From: Pyricularia pennisetigena
Taxonomy: Eukaryota; Ascomycota; Sordariomycetes; Magnaporthales; Pyriculariaceae
Direction: 5' to 3'
Assembly: GCF_004337985.1 (NCBI RefSeq)
Contig: NC_043740.1
Location: 744,001-808,000, forward strand
Length of the DNA stretch: 64,000 nucleotides
Position numbers and translations under genes: made by a program. This document shows positions 48,031-59,410 of this stretch, one piece after another. The notes beneath the pieces were generated by a model. The model searched no databases. It worked only from the letters and a program-made list of their open reading frames with translations, and was not told the DNA's origin. The first letter of the stretch is position 1. The number at the start of each line of letters is the position of its first letter.

Positions 48031-48891
48031 AACAAATTAGCCAAAAAAGAACGATTTCAAAAAATACCATTTATTTTGTCCAAAAATCAAAAACCGACCA
48101 AAATTCGAAACCACACCACCAAAGGAACTTACGAAAAAACAATTAACATATACCACAAATCGGAATATACGAACAAAATAATTCACCAATTAAATATTGC
48201 GCAAAAACATTTATTTTATTTAACATAAAAGGATTGAAAAGGCCTATTGGGAAGGTCGAATCCCAGATAAAATTGGAATCCGGAAAAAGCGATTTCAAAA
48301 AAGTTTTAAAAAAGATTTCGGTGGACCGCCGCCGTTTTTCCTATTTTACCTCCTTATATTCCACCCGATCCAGTTTTTTCAAATTACTAATTCCGCCAAA
48401 TATAATTCGCATTATTTTTTCAAATTACATCTTCTTTTATTTTCGCAAACGGAAAAGTTTTAATTGTTTTTTTAAATCCTGTATTATTCCGCCAAAATGT
48501 CCTTTTCCAAAATCTTTATTTTGACGTTAAATTTGGAATATTACCGACCAATATTGCGCAAATATATTTTCCAAACACCTAATATATTATAACTAAAACG
48601 GTTAACGCGAAAACATTCGACGCAACGAAAAGAATTTTGCGGTAAAATTGCGCAGCGCATTTTACCGCGAAATTTATCATAGGAATAAAAAGGTATGTCC
48701 ACAAAAAAAGAAAGGGAAACGAAAAGGGCGTGGCGAGGTTTTATCGACGAACGACCAGATTTCGATTTTGATACGCGATTAAATATGGCGCAAAAAAAAT
48801 TAGTAAAAAAAAAACCCTCCGGAACAAGGATTAAAGGAATACGGACTATTTAAAGGCCAAAGAGACTTGGTTAAAAGGAAAGGAAATTTAA
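48031..48891 (+). other. 3' region of X with inverted coiled-coil block
   Basis: This is non-coding or antisense-coding sequence between the X chromodomain and LTR C. At 48,310-48,430 the minus strand carries the coiled-coil block also found in E (41,400-41,520). Bases just before the LTR match, in inverted form, those after LTR A, which fixes the orientation of the LTR family. Confidence 0.6.
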
Positions 48892-49331
48892 TATTACGAC
48901 CAAATAAATGGGCCGGTGCCAGTAAGGCCAGGCGGGGTTATACCTTTTTTAACGATATTCGACCAAAAAAGATACCGACCGATAGGAAATAGGATTATAT
49001 AAAAACCTAATTATGTAAAATTACGTGTTTATTAAGGGGTGATTTTGGGTGATTTGTAAGACCTTAATTGGGAATTACAAATTATGCAAATTAAAAAAGA
49101 TTATATTTGGAATATAATTTATATAAAACGCATTTATAACTATGTAAATAGATTCGATTTTAGGATTATTTAGCAGCAATTAAACTTTAGTTAACCTCAA
49201 TATTTATTTGAGAACGATTACAATTTCACCCCAATTATTAAAAACCCAAGTTACCTCGTTTAGACGCTCAGTTGCTTCAACCCACTGTACTTTACCATAA
49301 GAACAGGTTACCCGACACCTTGATCGTAACA
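48892..49331 (+). repeat. LTR C, 3' LTR of X; edge of the RIPed compartment
   Basis: This 440-bp LTR is inverted relative to A and B, starting TATTACGACC (TG changed to TA) and ending GATCGTAACA. The sequence changes to GC-balanced, gene-like DNA at 49,332. Confidence 0.75.
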
Positions 49332-49372
49332 AGTCGGTAGTGCTAGTGGCACGCAATATTCCGAGCACATTT

Positions 49373-49585
49373 TTAATATGCTTTGCGCTTTGCCCGCTCC
49401 ACGTGTATTGCGACCAATTGGGCGGCAACGAATTTTATGCTTTCTCCATGGCCACCGCGACGGGCCGTGACTCCGCGGAAAGGTTGCTGGAGTTCCTTGC
49501 TGTGGTGGTAATACACATAGCCGATCGACACACATGGTTGTCCTGTGACCGGCGCCTCCGCGTAGAAATTAATTGAGTCACGCAT
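49373..49585 (-). CDS. Short ORF beside LTR C, possible gene remnant
   Basis: This is a 70-codon ORF on the minus strand starting MRDSINFYAEAPV. No signal peptide and no recognised family. It lies in GC-balanced DNA within 45 bp of LTR C. It could be the remaining part of a gene cut by the retroelement or a chance ORF. No intron signals were pursued. Confidence 0.2.
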   Translation of the reverse strand: MRDSINFYAEAPVTGQPCVSIGYVYYHHSKELQQPFRGVTARRGGHGESIKFVAAQLVAIHVERAKRKAY

Positions 49586-49896
49586 CCCCGCGATAAAAAT
49601 ACCAATCTATACTTGAGAAAGTATTAATAGAGCCTTTTAGCCTAAACATGGAGCTCAGCCAAATGCTGTTAACCTAACAATTGTTCAGTCCAGAGCCTTC
49701 CTGGCATACAAACAAAAACAGATGACCAACTAACTACTCCTAACTCTCACGTTGGCATCCGTTCTGCTAACCTTGTCGACCATTAACCATACTTTTTTGT
49801 GAAGAAACACGAATCTAAAACATTCACTGATCATCGACCTTGATATTCCTTCCCACAAGAATCATTTGCCACCGGCAGTTTAGTGCACACTAGAAA
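49586..49896. other. Intergenic stretch upstream of the secreted-protein gene
   Basis: No gene is seen. This is GC-balanced sequence without repeats; it presumably contains the promoter of the gene at 49,897. Confidence 0.5.
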
Positions 49897-50289
49897 ATGA
49901 TCCCCTCTACCATATTCTTTCCATTCCTGATGGCATCCATGGTCGTGGCCGAAAAGCGCAAGGCATCTGGGAATAATCCCCGGCGCTTTCTAGTTAGATT
50001 TCATGATCGGTACGATACCGGACCTCATACAACTGCAAAGGCTTGGGAAGCAGCTTTTGAAAGGGAAAGAGCCAGGTTTCCTTGGAAGTTGACTGGATAT
50101 GATCAATGGACTAAAGTGCCCGGAAGGGACGAAGGATGGGTTTGGAGCACGCTTGATGAAGTAGACTATAAGTTCGCACTGGAAATAATGTTGGAAAGGG
50201 GATACCAAGAACGGCTGAATTTGCGGCCACCATACAGCACATGGTTCGAACCCGCCTATGGGACCTATCCTATGGCTAATCCTGTTTAA
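49897..50289 (+). CDS. Small secreted cysteine-free protein, candidate effector
   Basis: This 130-residue uninterrupted ORF has a classic N-terminal signal peptide: a hydrophobic core of about residues 4-17 (STIFFPFLMASMVV), likely cleaved after VVA (residue 18). The mature part is about 112 residues, charged and aromatic-rich (WKLTGYDQW, EGWVWSTLDEVDY, PPYSTWFEPAYG) and without a single cysteine, unlike most small secreted fungal effectors. It is the first intact gene beyond the RIPed compartment, about 570 bp from LTR C, the kind of position where effector genes are often found. I recognise no family. It could also be a lineage-specific extracellular protein with another role. Confidence 0.65.
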   Translation: MIPSTIFFPFLMASMVVAEKRKASGNNPRRFLVRFHDRYDTGPHTTAKAWEAAFERERARFPWKLTGYDQWTKVPGRDEGWVWSTLDEVDYKFALEIMLERGYQERLNLRPPYSTWFEPAYGTYPMANPV

Positions 50290-50580
50290 TGTGTTGGTCT
50301 TCTACCTCGGTTACCTTGAGCGCAATCGCCTAATTTAATTTGATTACACGTACCAGCTAGAGCAGGCAACTTGTGGGGCTTAGCGCTTGTGCACTACTAC
50401 GTCGAGAGTGAGCAAATTCAGGATGAATCGTTAGGGTTGTTGGGTAGAGAAGCTAGCAAACCGATGACAATCAAATCCCTCGTGCAACTTTACGGTTTTT
50501 TTTTTTTTTCCCGCTGCTCTTGGTGACTATTCCGTCTGCAGTATGGATTTCAAGTGCTTCATGATACAGAACCTCAACAT

Positions 50581-52519
50581 CTATTCATCCTCTTCGATCC
50601 AGTAGAACTCCAGCTCGGCAACCATAGTCCTCGCAGGGATGGTCACGCAGATTGGGAAGCCGCCGTAGTCGGGGTCCTCGTTTGGCATCATGGCGAACGT
50701 TCCGCTCCTCGTCTCGTCCCCGTTCAGCACCCGCAACGTCTCCAGCCTGCCAGTCGCCGCGTCCACCACCTTCTTCTCCTTGAAGGACAGGATCCCCGTG
50801 AAGGTCGCGGGGCCCGCCGGCGCCCTCGCGATGGCCTTGGCCCTGACCTGGAACCCCCACCCGATCAGCAGGAACCTGCCGCCGCCCTGGTGGATTACCA
50901 TACCGGCGCCGGGTCCCGGGCGGCCAAAGACGAAGCACCGCTCTATGGTGACCTCGTAGCCGCCCCAGTGCCTGACTATCTCCTCACCCGGGATCGGCGC
51001 GTCGGCTGCGGAGTCGGGGAGCTCGTCAAAGTAGAAGCCGACCGACGAGCCCGGGTTGCGCTGGGCCTCGAGCACGATGGGCGCCACCGAGTCCAGGAGC
51101 CCGTAGTGGCGCGTGAAGGGGTTCGTGGCCGGCTCGAGCGTGTCGATGCCAAAGGGCGCGGTGCCCATGCAGCCGTAGCTGCCGTAGGCGACCCAGATGC
51201 GGCGGGCGCCGTACTCGTCCCTGCGCTGCTCGGGGATGAAGAGCGCCTGCCCGCGGTGCTTGTACGCGGCGCACGAGCTCTCGTAGTCGTTGAGGTAGAC
51301 GTCGGGCGCGACGAAGTCGAGGCTGGTCGCGAAGCGCTGCCACACGTCCAGCACGTTGCTGGTGCCGCCCCCCGACGGGTACACGCCCGGCTCGTCGCCG
51401 CCGCCGACCACGATGGGCCAGCTGTTGTCGGCGTTGTCGCCGTTGTAGTTTTGCCAAACGTTGCAGTACATCGGGATCGGGTACGCGGCTTTGCCAGCCG
51501 AGGCAACGTCGCTGAGGTAGCGCGCGTAGTTGTACGCCATGAAAAGCTCGTCCGTCTGCGGGCTTTTGCCAAACACCTCCTCCCAGCTCCCGCTCGGCGT
51601 GTCCTTCTCCGACAGCTGCTTGAAGAATTCGAGGCTCGACTTGAGATCTCCTCGGAGGTTGGCCCAGTCCGACTTGAGAAAGTCGATCAGATCGGCTGGG
51701 ACGGGCTCTTTGAACGCCTTTTCGGCATGGACGCTGCCGTCTCGGGAATCGCCAAGAAGGCCCGTCTCGTTTTCCACCTGCATCATAACGACTGTAGAAT
51801 GCTCCTCATCAAACTCTTTAATATGGGACATGAGCTTTCCAAATGCCTTCTTGTCTGCCTCCCTGGCCTCGGGCCGGAAGATGGAGACGACGTCGGCTGT
51901 TTCCAGAACACCGCCGGCTTTTCGTAGCCTATAAATAAATCAAGGGCAAGTGCACATGTCAGCATGAGTCAAACCCGAATGGTGTCGTACTGAAGGAAAT
52001 GTAAAATTGGGGTAAAAAAACCAGTGACTGACTTGGCGCGCGGGAATCTTTTGGGGTTGGTCTTAACCCAGGCCGGTGCGTATGTAGAAATACCTTTGGA
52101 CGAATGTTTCTGTCAGCCACCGCAACCTTCATCAAACGGCAGGCCGAAATGGATAAATGAGACCTGTACATACCGTTCTTGAAAGACCCAAACCAAAGCA
52201 GCACCAGGTGAATGCCGTGTTTCCTCGCTCCGAGGATCACCTTGTCCAACTCTTCAAAATCGAACCTGTCCTCCTCGGGCTCGATCATCTCCCACGTCAC
52301 ACAACCAAGTATCGTGTTGATGTGGGTGTCTCTTAGCTTCGCCCAAACTGTGTCCATATACTCCCCCGACGTAAGGGACGAGTTCTGGAGCTCGCCGGCG
52401 AGCATCAGCATTGGCTTGCCCTTAACCACGAGCTGACTAACCCCATTAGTCACTGCCAGGTGAGGGATCTTGGTGTCGACCGTTGCCGCCATCTTGGGAG
52501 CCTGTTCTTCGACCGTCAT
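50581..52519 (-). CDS. GH35-type beta-galactosidase with DUF5597-like C-terminus
   Basis: A three-exon model on the minus strand fits well: 52,519-52,174, 52,093-52,033 and 51,928-50,581. The introns are 80 and 104 bp (donors GTATGT and GTCAGT), giving 584 residues. The N-terminal half is a TIM-barrel glycosidase: ILGCVTWEMIEPEED, then LVLLWFGSFKNG, YAPAWVKT, and MMQVENETG, in which Glu190 fits the acid/base of GH35/GH42-like enzymes. A candidate nucleophile is Glu369 in ALFIPEQRRDE. The C-terminal part resembles the DUF5597 domain of such proteins. No signal peptide is seen, so the enzyme is probably intracellular and would act on a galactoside imported by the neighbouring transporter. The gene is divergently arranged with the MFS gene (about 0.9 kb between start codons), suggesting shared control. 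Start Met1 (52,519) or Met10 are both possible. Confidence 0.85.
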
Positions 52520-53432
52520 GTAGTATGGTTTGGTGGTCGAGTTGTGTTTTTGCTTCTAAGAATAAGAGCCTCTCGATAATGAAAAGAAAAGAAAAAGAAG
52601 AAGAAGAAAAAAGTGTTTATGACCTTTACTCAGGAACTTCGGGGGCAGGTGGCTTCAGTCTGAAAAGATGCAGAGACACGAACTTTTTTTCCACCCAGCT
52701 CAAGTCGGGACCAGGCCAATTTCAACAACGCAAGGAAGGCCAAGCTCTCCGAAGTCGGTTGGGGTAACTACATCATCGCCAAACTCTGTCCGAGCCAGAC
52801 GCCGGAATTCACAAAGCGTGATTGGCTGATATGCCGGTTTTACATCGGCTAACCCCCAAAAGCCCACCTCAACCCCCTCGTGGGCATCACGAGCGGAGCT
52901 GGTCCCACAGGGGGCTGAATAGGGCAAGGCTACAGCCAAGCCGGGATTGGCGACGCGTGATTGGTCTTTTTCCCGGAGTTACTTAGCAGTACCCGCTTCC
53001 CCATATGAGTCCCCGCGATTTGATGCAAGTGTCTCTTCGAGGTATGCTGGTTGCACACTGGTTTACCCCAGTTTCCACGGCGGCCAATATCCGAATGCGG
53101 GGGAAGTAACATCATTCAAGCAAGCGAAAGAAGACAAAAAAAAAAAAAAAAAAGAAAGCTGGGGTTAGGTACGAAACGCAGGACCGCCCGACGCCATGGA
53201 ACCTGCCCCATGATCGATTGACCCGACCCATGCAAAGGCTTCCGTCGAAGCTTTTTCACCAACAGGAATCAGGGGAACGTTATGGGTGGGACCGAAACGT
53301 GGTCTATAAAGGGGGATGTTTGAACCCATGTTGGATTCTGCACACCGTCTCATTGCTTTCTTCAGGGCCAGCCGATCCCGAACGACTTCTCAGCTTGATT
53401 TTTATTTTGTTTTCTGTCCAGAAGCTGTCATT
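52520..53432. promoter_or_regulatory. Divergent promoter region of the GH35 and MFS genes
   Basis: About 0.9 kb without a convincing ORF. A TATA box (TATAAA, 53,305-53,310) lies 123 bp upstream of the MFS start. A 19-nt poly-A tract starts near 53,139. It probably contains binding sites for the Zn2Cys6 regulator encoded nearby, but I could not single out a CGG-type half-site pair. Confidence 0.55.
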
Positions 53433-55560
53433 ATGAGTGATGGAAAATCAACCAACGTGGCCGTCGACGATCCTGCCGTCGAGTTTGGCGTCGCCGGCCA
53501 TGGACAGGGCCTGGAAGTCCCCGAGGTTACCTGGTACAAAGAACCAGGTCTCAGGCGTCTGTACGCTCTGATGCCCATTCTCATGCTGGGTTCGACGATC
53601 AACGGCTATGACGGATCGCTCTTGAATGGACTGCAGACCATGGAACCGTGGAGGACCTGTAGGTTGAGTCGATCAAAAGTTCAAAAAAAAAAAAAAAAAA
53701 AAAAAACAAAAAAAAAAACACGACAGAACACAGGCTAACAGGTCTCTTTTTGCCTTGCAGATTTCGGGAACCCGAGCGGATCCACCCTTGGACTATACAC
53801 GGCCGTTATGAACATTGGAGGAGTGACGGCTTTGTTGTTTGGTATGCGTCCTCCTCAACCAAACGCCACCAAAAAAAAAGAAAAAAAAAGCAACACGATC
53901 GATACGGAGCTGAATAAAAGGCTGATCTGATGGTGATGCAGCTGCTGTCATTGCCGATACCCTTGGAAGGCGTTGGGGAGTCTCCATCGGGCTAGTAGCT
54001 GTCCTCGTCGGTACAGTCATGCAGGCTGTTCCGGGCGTCAACGAAGGCCTTTTTATCGGCGGCCGCTTCCTGGTGGGCTTGGGGTAAGTCCACAATGGCA
54101 TTATATTCCAGGAGTGGGCGTTTGTTGTGAGGCAAACTGTTGCTAATTTGATGCTACCCAAAAGCTCAAACGTTTCCCAGGGCTCTGCGCCGCTTCTGAT
54201 CGTTGAACTGGCCCACCCGCAGCACCGCGGAAAGTTGACGACCATGTACAACACGCTGTGGTAGTAAGTGACACACACATCCTTTCCCCGGCTTACTTGT
54301 TCATCTTTGAGAGTGTCTACTGACACGTCTCTCGAACCGGCAGCGTGGGATCCATCGTTGCGGCGTGGACTGTTTTCGGCACCATCAACTACACCTCGGA
54401 CCTCGCGTGGAGGATCCCGGTTGCCGTGCAGGCCGCCATGCCAGTGGTTCAGCTGATCGGCATCTGGTTCGTTCCGGAGAGCCCCAGGTGGCTGTGTAGC
54501 AAAGATAGGCCAGACGAGGCATTCCAGACGTTGGTCAAGGTTCGTATTGATTCTATCCTAGCAAGTTCAAACGGAAATCCCATCGGTTGACGTTTTACTT
54601 TGTTGTTTAGTACCACGCAAATGGAAATGCCAGCGACACCTTTGTCCAGGCCGAGTTTCACGAGATCCAACACACCATCCGGCTGGAGAAGGAGACCGCC
54701 AGCGGGTGGGCCACCCTTTTGGCAACCCCAGGAAACCGCAAGCGCATGTTGCTGGTCGCTCTGGTGGCCTTTTTCTCGCAGTGCAGCGGCAACGGCCTGG
54801 TCAGCTACTACCTGCATTCGATCCTCCTCAGCGTCGGCATCACAAAGTCCTACGACCAGAGCTTGATCAACGGGGGTTTGCAGATCTGGTCTTTCCTCGT
54901 TGCTATCGGTTTCTCGGTATTCCTGGTCGACAGGCTTGGCCGCAAGACGCTGTTCATGATCGCGGGTGTTGGCATGCTGGTTACATTTAGTGTTTGGACA
55001 GGGTAAGTTGATTCCATGTGGGCTTCTTGAGTCTTGACTGCTAGATATCTATTGGACAAGCCAGGTGGAACTGACGCTACGCTCTCTCTCTCTCTCTCTT
55101 TCTCTCTCATTCTCTCTCTCTCCAAAGGTGCTCGGCCTACTATGCAAACTCGGGAAGCAAAGAGGCCGGCAGCGCCGTCATCGCCATGATTTTCCTCTTC
55201 TACGGCGTCGCCGGCTTCGCGTGGCCCGGCTTGACGGTATCGTACATTGCCGAGATCTTACCCTACAACATCCGCGCCAAAGGCATGTCCGTCGGCTTTG
55301 CCATCTCGGCCATCTCGAGCGTCTTCAACCAGTACGTCAACCCCATCGGGCTCGAGGCGCTGCAGTGGAGGTACTACTTCTTCTACATTGCCATTCTCGT
55401 GTGCGAGGTCCTTGCCATTTGGTTCATCTTTGTCGAGACCAAGGGCCCCACCCTCGAGGAGATTGCCGAGCTGTTTGACGGCGCCGACGCAAAGGTGGCC
55501 AAGGGCGGCTCGACGCAGACGAAACTGGAGCAGGCCAAGGTCGACCACATCGAGGGATAA
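53433..55560 (+). CDS. MFS sugar transporter (lactose-permease-like)
   Basis: Seven exons join without a frame break: 53,433-53,658, 53,761-53,841, 53,942-54,083, 54,165-54,263, 54,344-54,539, 54,611-55,002 and 55,128-55,560, giving 522 residues. The pattern is a 12-TM sugar porter of the major facilitator superfamily: MPILMLGSTINGYDGSLLNG in TM1, the GRRWG loop, GRFLVGLG, PESPRW (residues 227-232), DRLGRK, and the C-terminal FVETKGPTLEEI signature. The sequence style is that of fungal lactose/galactoside permeases, and the adjacent beta-galactosidase supports a galactoside substrate; the exact sugar is inference. Plasma membrane is expected. Intron 1 carries a 24-nt poly-A tract and intron 6 a long CT microsatellite. 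Confidence 0.9.
53683..53706. repeat. Poly-A tract in MFS intron 1
   Basis: 24 consecutive A followed by more A-rich sequence. Similar tracts occur at 53,139, 61,683 and 63,348. Confidence 0.9.
55081..55124. repeat. CT microsatellite in MFS intron 6
   Basis: About 44 bp of CT repeats with a few interruptions form the polypyrimidine region directly before the CCAAAG acceptor. Confidence 0.9.
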
Positions 55561-55663
55561 ATTTCTCTGCCTCATCATTTGTTTATCTGATTTTCTTTTT
55601 TTTTTTTTTTGTTTCCCCCCCCTTTTGCCCATTAGTCTTTAGCTGTAATATGCTCTTGGGGTG

Positions 55664-57385
55664 CTAAGGCCGAAGTATTGAGAGGGCGTCGTGGGCAAGC
55701 TTGTCTCGCTCCGAGAGCAGCGTGTAATCGTTAGTGCCCTCTGGTGGCAGTCCAGTCTTGTCAGGAATCGGTAGAGCGTGCTGAAGAAGAAACTTTCCCA
55801 TCCATCGATCGACTTGATGCGTGTTTGGGTTCGCCGAGGACATGCAGGCGCGCTGAAACGTGAAAAGGCGCTCCATCTGGCCGTGAGGATTTGATTTGAT
55901 CAGGATTGTTATTGTTATTATCATTAGTCAAGGTCACGAGAACGACCACATAATCCGGTAAAAAAAAAAAGATGATATTTGGCTCACCATGAGGCCCACT
56001 GCAGGCCAGTATGCTCGCAGCTTGACGAGAATCTCAAAGTTGGCCTCCAGCCGCCGCCGGGCACTTGGGATCTCCGTGTCCGAGCCGAAAAGCAACATGT
56101 GAAGCAACGCCGCCGACGAAACCACGGTCATGTGGGCCACGACCAGATAAACGGCATCGCACCCCTTGCAAGCATGAGCCAGCGACAACAGATCGCTAAA
56201 GGCGGCGGCGTAGTAACGACACCGCGACGCAAAACGCAGCTCCCTGTCCGTCTCTCTCAGTTGCAGGTCCAGGAACGGGAAGTAGAGAAGCGTGCTGTAG
56301 TGGAAGAAGCCGAGGTGCAGGGCGACGAATGCGGAGCCCAACCCGAGCCGGGCTTGCCTTTCCACATTCTCCGGGGTGCAGGCTAGTTCGGGTGGAAGGT
56401 CGCGGGCCCACGAATCCAAGTAGTCGCCGATGCGTTGGGTATCATCTTCCATGCGGGCGTTGTCGACCATCCCTTCCACGTGGCGGCGGTGCGAATCTTG
56501 TATCGCGGCAAAGACCCCAGCAAGCTGCACCATGCGGCCCCACAGTCCCGGCCTTTGGAAGTCGGACTCGGACCAGCCGGCCCGAGACGGAACTGGGGGC
56601 AGCTGCGCGGACGGTTCAAGCCGGTGGAACTGCAGCTCGTCCATGGGCAGGGGGTGCTTGTCGTCGTCGGCAAGCTGCCTCCGAATATCCGTGCCGGCAG
56701 ACGACCACCGGTCGATCATGTACAAGCTCCACCACACCCTCAGCTTGACCTCTTGCTCTATGACGGAATCGGTGGGTGCAGGCGCGGGCAGGCGGATGAT
56801 CTGCGCAATCCTGAGGGCGATGCCAAAGTACAAGATCTCGGCGTCAGGGTACCCGAGCGCGCCGCAGAGGTTGCCGATGAGCACGGCGGCCCGAACATTG
56901 TCCAGGCTCATGGTCTCCAAGTCTGCCTTGAGGGCATCCCTGGCGACTTCCAACAAATCCGCGGGCCTGATCGCCGTAGATGCCTGGTCGGTGACCAAAA
57001 ACGGGGCTGCCATGGCCAAGATGCTATACAGGACCTGATCCGGGACGACGCCGTCGTGCACGTCTCGCAATAGGGTCGCAGGGTGGAAGAGAGTGTGGGG
57101 CTTGTCGTGGATCAAATCAAGATAAATATGCACCATGTCGACCGTCTGGTCTTTGGAAATAGCGGGAGGCCCAACCCGTTGGGCCGGGACCGCGGGTGGA
57201 GGGGTCGGGGATGCAGGAAGCAGCGGCTTCGCGCCTGTCGACGGGACGACGGCCAGTGTGCAGCTTGCCGACAGTCCTCGCTTGCTGCAGGGGCAACATG
57301 CTCCTGGCCGGTCGCTGGCGCCATCCTCGACGGTACACTTGCGCTTTTTCAAGCGACACTCGCTGCATGCTTTTGCGACTTTCAT
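55664..57385 (-). CDS. Zn2Cys6 fungal transcription factor
   Basis: Two exons on the minus strand, 57,385-55,988 and 55,876-55,664 (intron 111 bp, donor GTGAGC), give 536 residues. The N-terminus holds a zinc binuclear cluster: C7-x2-C10-x6-C17-x12-C30-x2-C33-x8-C42, with the basic RLKKRK stretch. The middle region from about residue 90 (VDMVHIYLDLIHDKPHTLFHP... LRVWWSLYMIDRW) matches the fungal-specific transcription factor domain. The frame is open upstream to 57,628, so 81 extra N-terminal residues are possible; I prefer the internal Met because the zinc cluster usually lies near the N-terminus. The gene converges on the MFS gene with only 103 bp between stop codons. Position suggests it regulates the GH35/MFS pair. 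Nuclear. Confidence 0.85.
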
Positions 57386-58013
57386 CTGCGCCAAGTCCAA
57401 TTGAAGGTTGATGAACCAAGATTCGCTTCGATTGTGCGATGCTACGAGACTACGATCCTTAGGGCTGTGCATATCCCATTTTGCTCCCAAACAAGTGGAG
57501 ACGGCATCTGCTGTCGGTAGCCCAGTTTTTTTGCGGGGCGCGGCAACTGAAGTGCGAATGACCTCTGGGGCAAGATTATCCGACGTGGAGATGGGTTCGG
57601 AAACATTTGAAGACTGTACTGGCGGCAACCGGCGATTGCTTTGTAAGCAGTGCAGTAAAAGTTAAAATTAGCATCGCATACGGAACCAAAAGAGGCAAGT
57701 ACCGTGTATCGGTAACTCGTTCATATCGTTCATATTCTCTCACGTGGCTGGCTTGTAGACCAATAGATAGATAGATAGATAGATAATACGACGAAAAGCA
57801 AGCGACATGTGCCAAGAGAGCGACCTCAGTAAATCCCGTCACGACAACTGAGTCGAAAACGCAAATGGACTGCTGTTAGCAGGCTGCCACGATTTGCAAT
57901 GTAACTGAGGCGGCGCCCTTGCAGTCGCGAGCTCTTGATAGAAACGTAATTATAAAATCTCGCTCTTCCAGACCCAACAGATTTCAACATTTCATCCGAC
58001 AACAGCCAAAAAA
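57386..58013. other. Intergenic region with GATA microsatellite and TATA box
   Basis: No gene beyond the possible N-terminal extension of the regulator. An (ATAG)n microsatellite occupies about 57,763-57,786. A TATAAAA at 57,951-57,957 lies 57 bp before the ATG at 58,014, whose context (CAGCCAAAAAAATGG) is good for fungal initiation. Confidence 0.6.
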
Positions 58014-58779
58014 ATGGTTCCCTCTCTAGCAGCCGTGTGGAAGCGGCATCTCACCCTCAACACCGATGCAGACGGGCTCCCTTATGTTCAGTATTGTCTG
58101 GTGTCGTTTGGTGGTCAGACGTGGGATCTAGATTCGGTTAAGCTGTATCTCAATGCTCTGGGCTTTGGTCGTGATGGATCGAGGTCTTTACGTCCTTTTA
58201 CGATCTACTCGGGAGGAAGAACATGACGGTCCTGCTCTTGTCCTACACCATCCATGTCAAACCGTCTTTGCAGTATCTTCCCTTTCGTCTCAGCTATCCT
58301 TTTGTCGAGATCAAGCCCGAAGCTCTCGACTCTCGAGTGTTCCCTGTGCTCGAGAGTGTTCAAGTGTCTTTGGGGCCATGCTGAACATTGCACTCATCCT
58401 ACCTGCAAACTTGGCGACCGCTTCTGAGTATGGAAAGATGGCTGGTTGTGGGATACGGCATGATTCTCTTTATCTTCATCTGCGGATGCATTGATCTGTC
58501 TAGCTCAGCTGACTTTGGATTCAAGGCGAGTGTATTCTTATGGCAAATTTTCTTCAATTCCGACTCGCAAATCCAGCCATCTACAAGACTTCATATTTGC
58601 CGACTTCTCAACAGTCGATTTCCCCTAATCATCTGCTTGATCTTTCTGGTAACTTATTCCCGGTCACGTTGGAACTGTATCGGACCACTGCCGCGGTATT
58701 CCGTCGGGACAGAGAAGCGTGGAAAGAGCATGACGTGTCAGTGGAGAGCGGAGAGAATCGACAAAGTTTAGATCCTTAA
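58014..58779 (+). pseudogene. Unrecognised gene, possibly broken
   Basis: A good start context and TATA box support a gene beginning at 58,014, but the first frame (MVPSLAAVWKRHLTLNTDAD...) closes after 70 codons at 58,226. Further open pieces in other frames follow (58,153-58,494 and 58,540-58,779, the latter ending VSVESGENRQSLDP). I found no convincing intron that joins them, so this is either a pseudogene with frameshifts, a gene with introns I missed, or a very short protein. No domain was recognised. Confidence 0.3.
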
Positions 58780-59410
58780 AGAGCATAGACGAGGAGACTT
58801 GTAGCTGCAAGGTACTTTTCTACCTCGACACTGACCTGGGGGTCAGCTGAGGCCTCCTCAGTATCCAGATTCCATGCCAGCCGCATTCAACACCCACATT
58901 TTCGACCGTCACAGCCACTCAGATAATAAAAAAAATGATTATAGCTCCGGACACGGTTCGAGAGGTTGCGAATGCCGTCGGCATATTCGCGATGATGGTT
59001 TTGGAAATAATACTTCAGCGGGGTTGTCTTACGCCGAGGAATCGGTATTACGCCAAGTGCTCGTCGTATTGAGATGATGTAAAAGCTCGGTCGTGCGGCA
59101 TGTTCAGCCCTGCCATTGCGAGCATGGCCGAGACAATAAATGGGGGAAAGGATTTGCCAAGAAAATCCCACGCAGGCAATCAATGGCCATCGATGACGTC
59201 CTTTGCACCAGTTAATGACTGTATGTCAGGCGGAAGTAGTAAAAGGCTGAGTCCGTAGTTCCAAAGTACAAGACCGTTGAGATGGATATAAAAAGAGGCG
59301 TGTCGCTTGAACATATCTGCATGTTTTTTCAAAGACATCAACAAGGCACCAAACTAGCCACAGGAAGAAAGCATCAAACCGCGAAAAGAAAAAAAAAAAA
59401 GAAAACCACA
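58780..59410. other. Intergenic region
   Basis: No gene is seen. A TATAAAAA box at 59,287-59,294 probably serves the gene starting at 59,411. Confidence 0.5.

Noticed and set aside
48235..48524. 96-codon plus-strand ORF
   Set aside because: Antisense of the coiled-coil block shared with element E; not an independent gene.
1..49331. Subtelomere
   Set aside because: No TTAGGG tandem arrays are seen; isolated TTAGGG hexamers are scattered and not repeated.
50554..51927. 457-codon plus-strand ORF
   Set aside because: It is the reverse strand of the GH35 gene, kept open by high GC; its Arg/Val/Ala-rich translation matches nothing and the minus-strand frame has clear family motifs.
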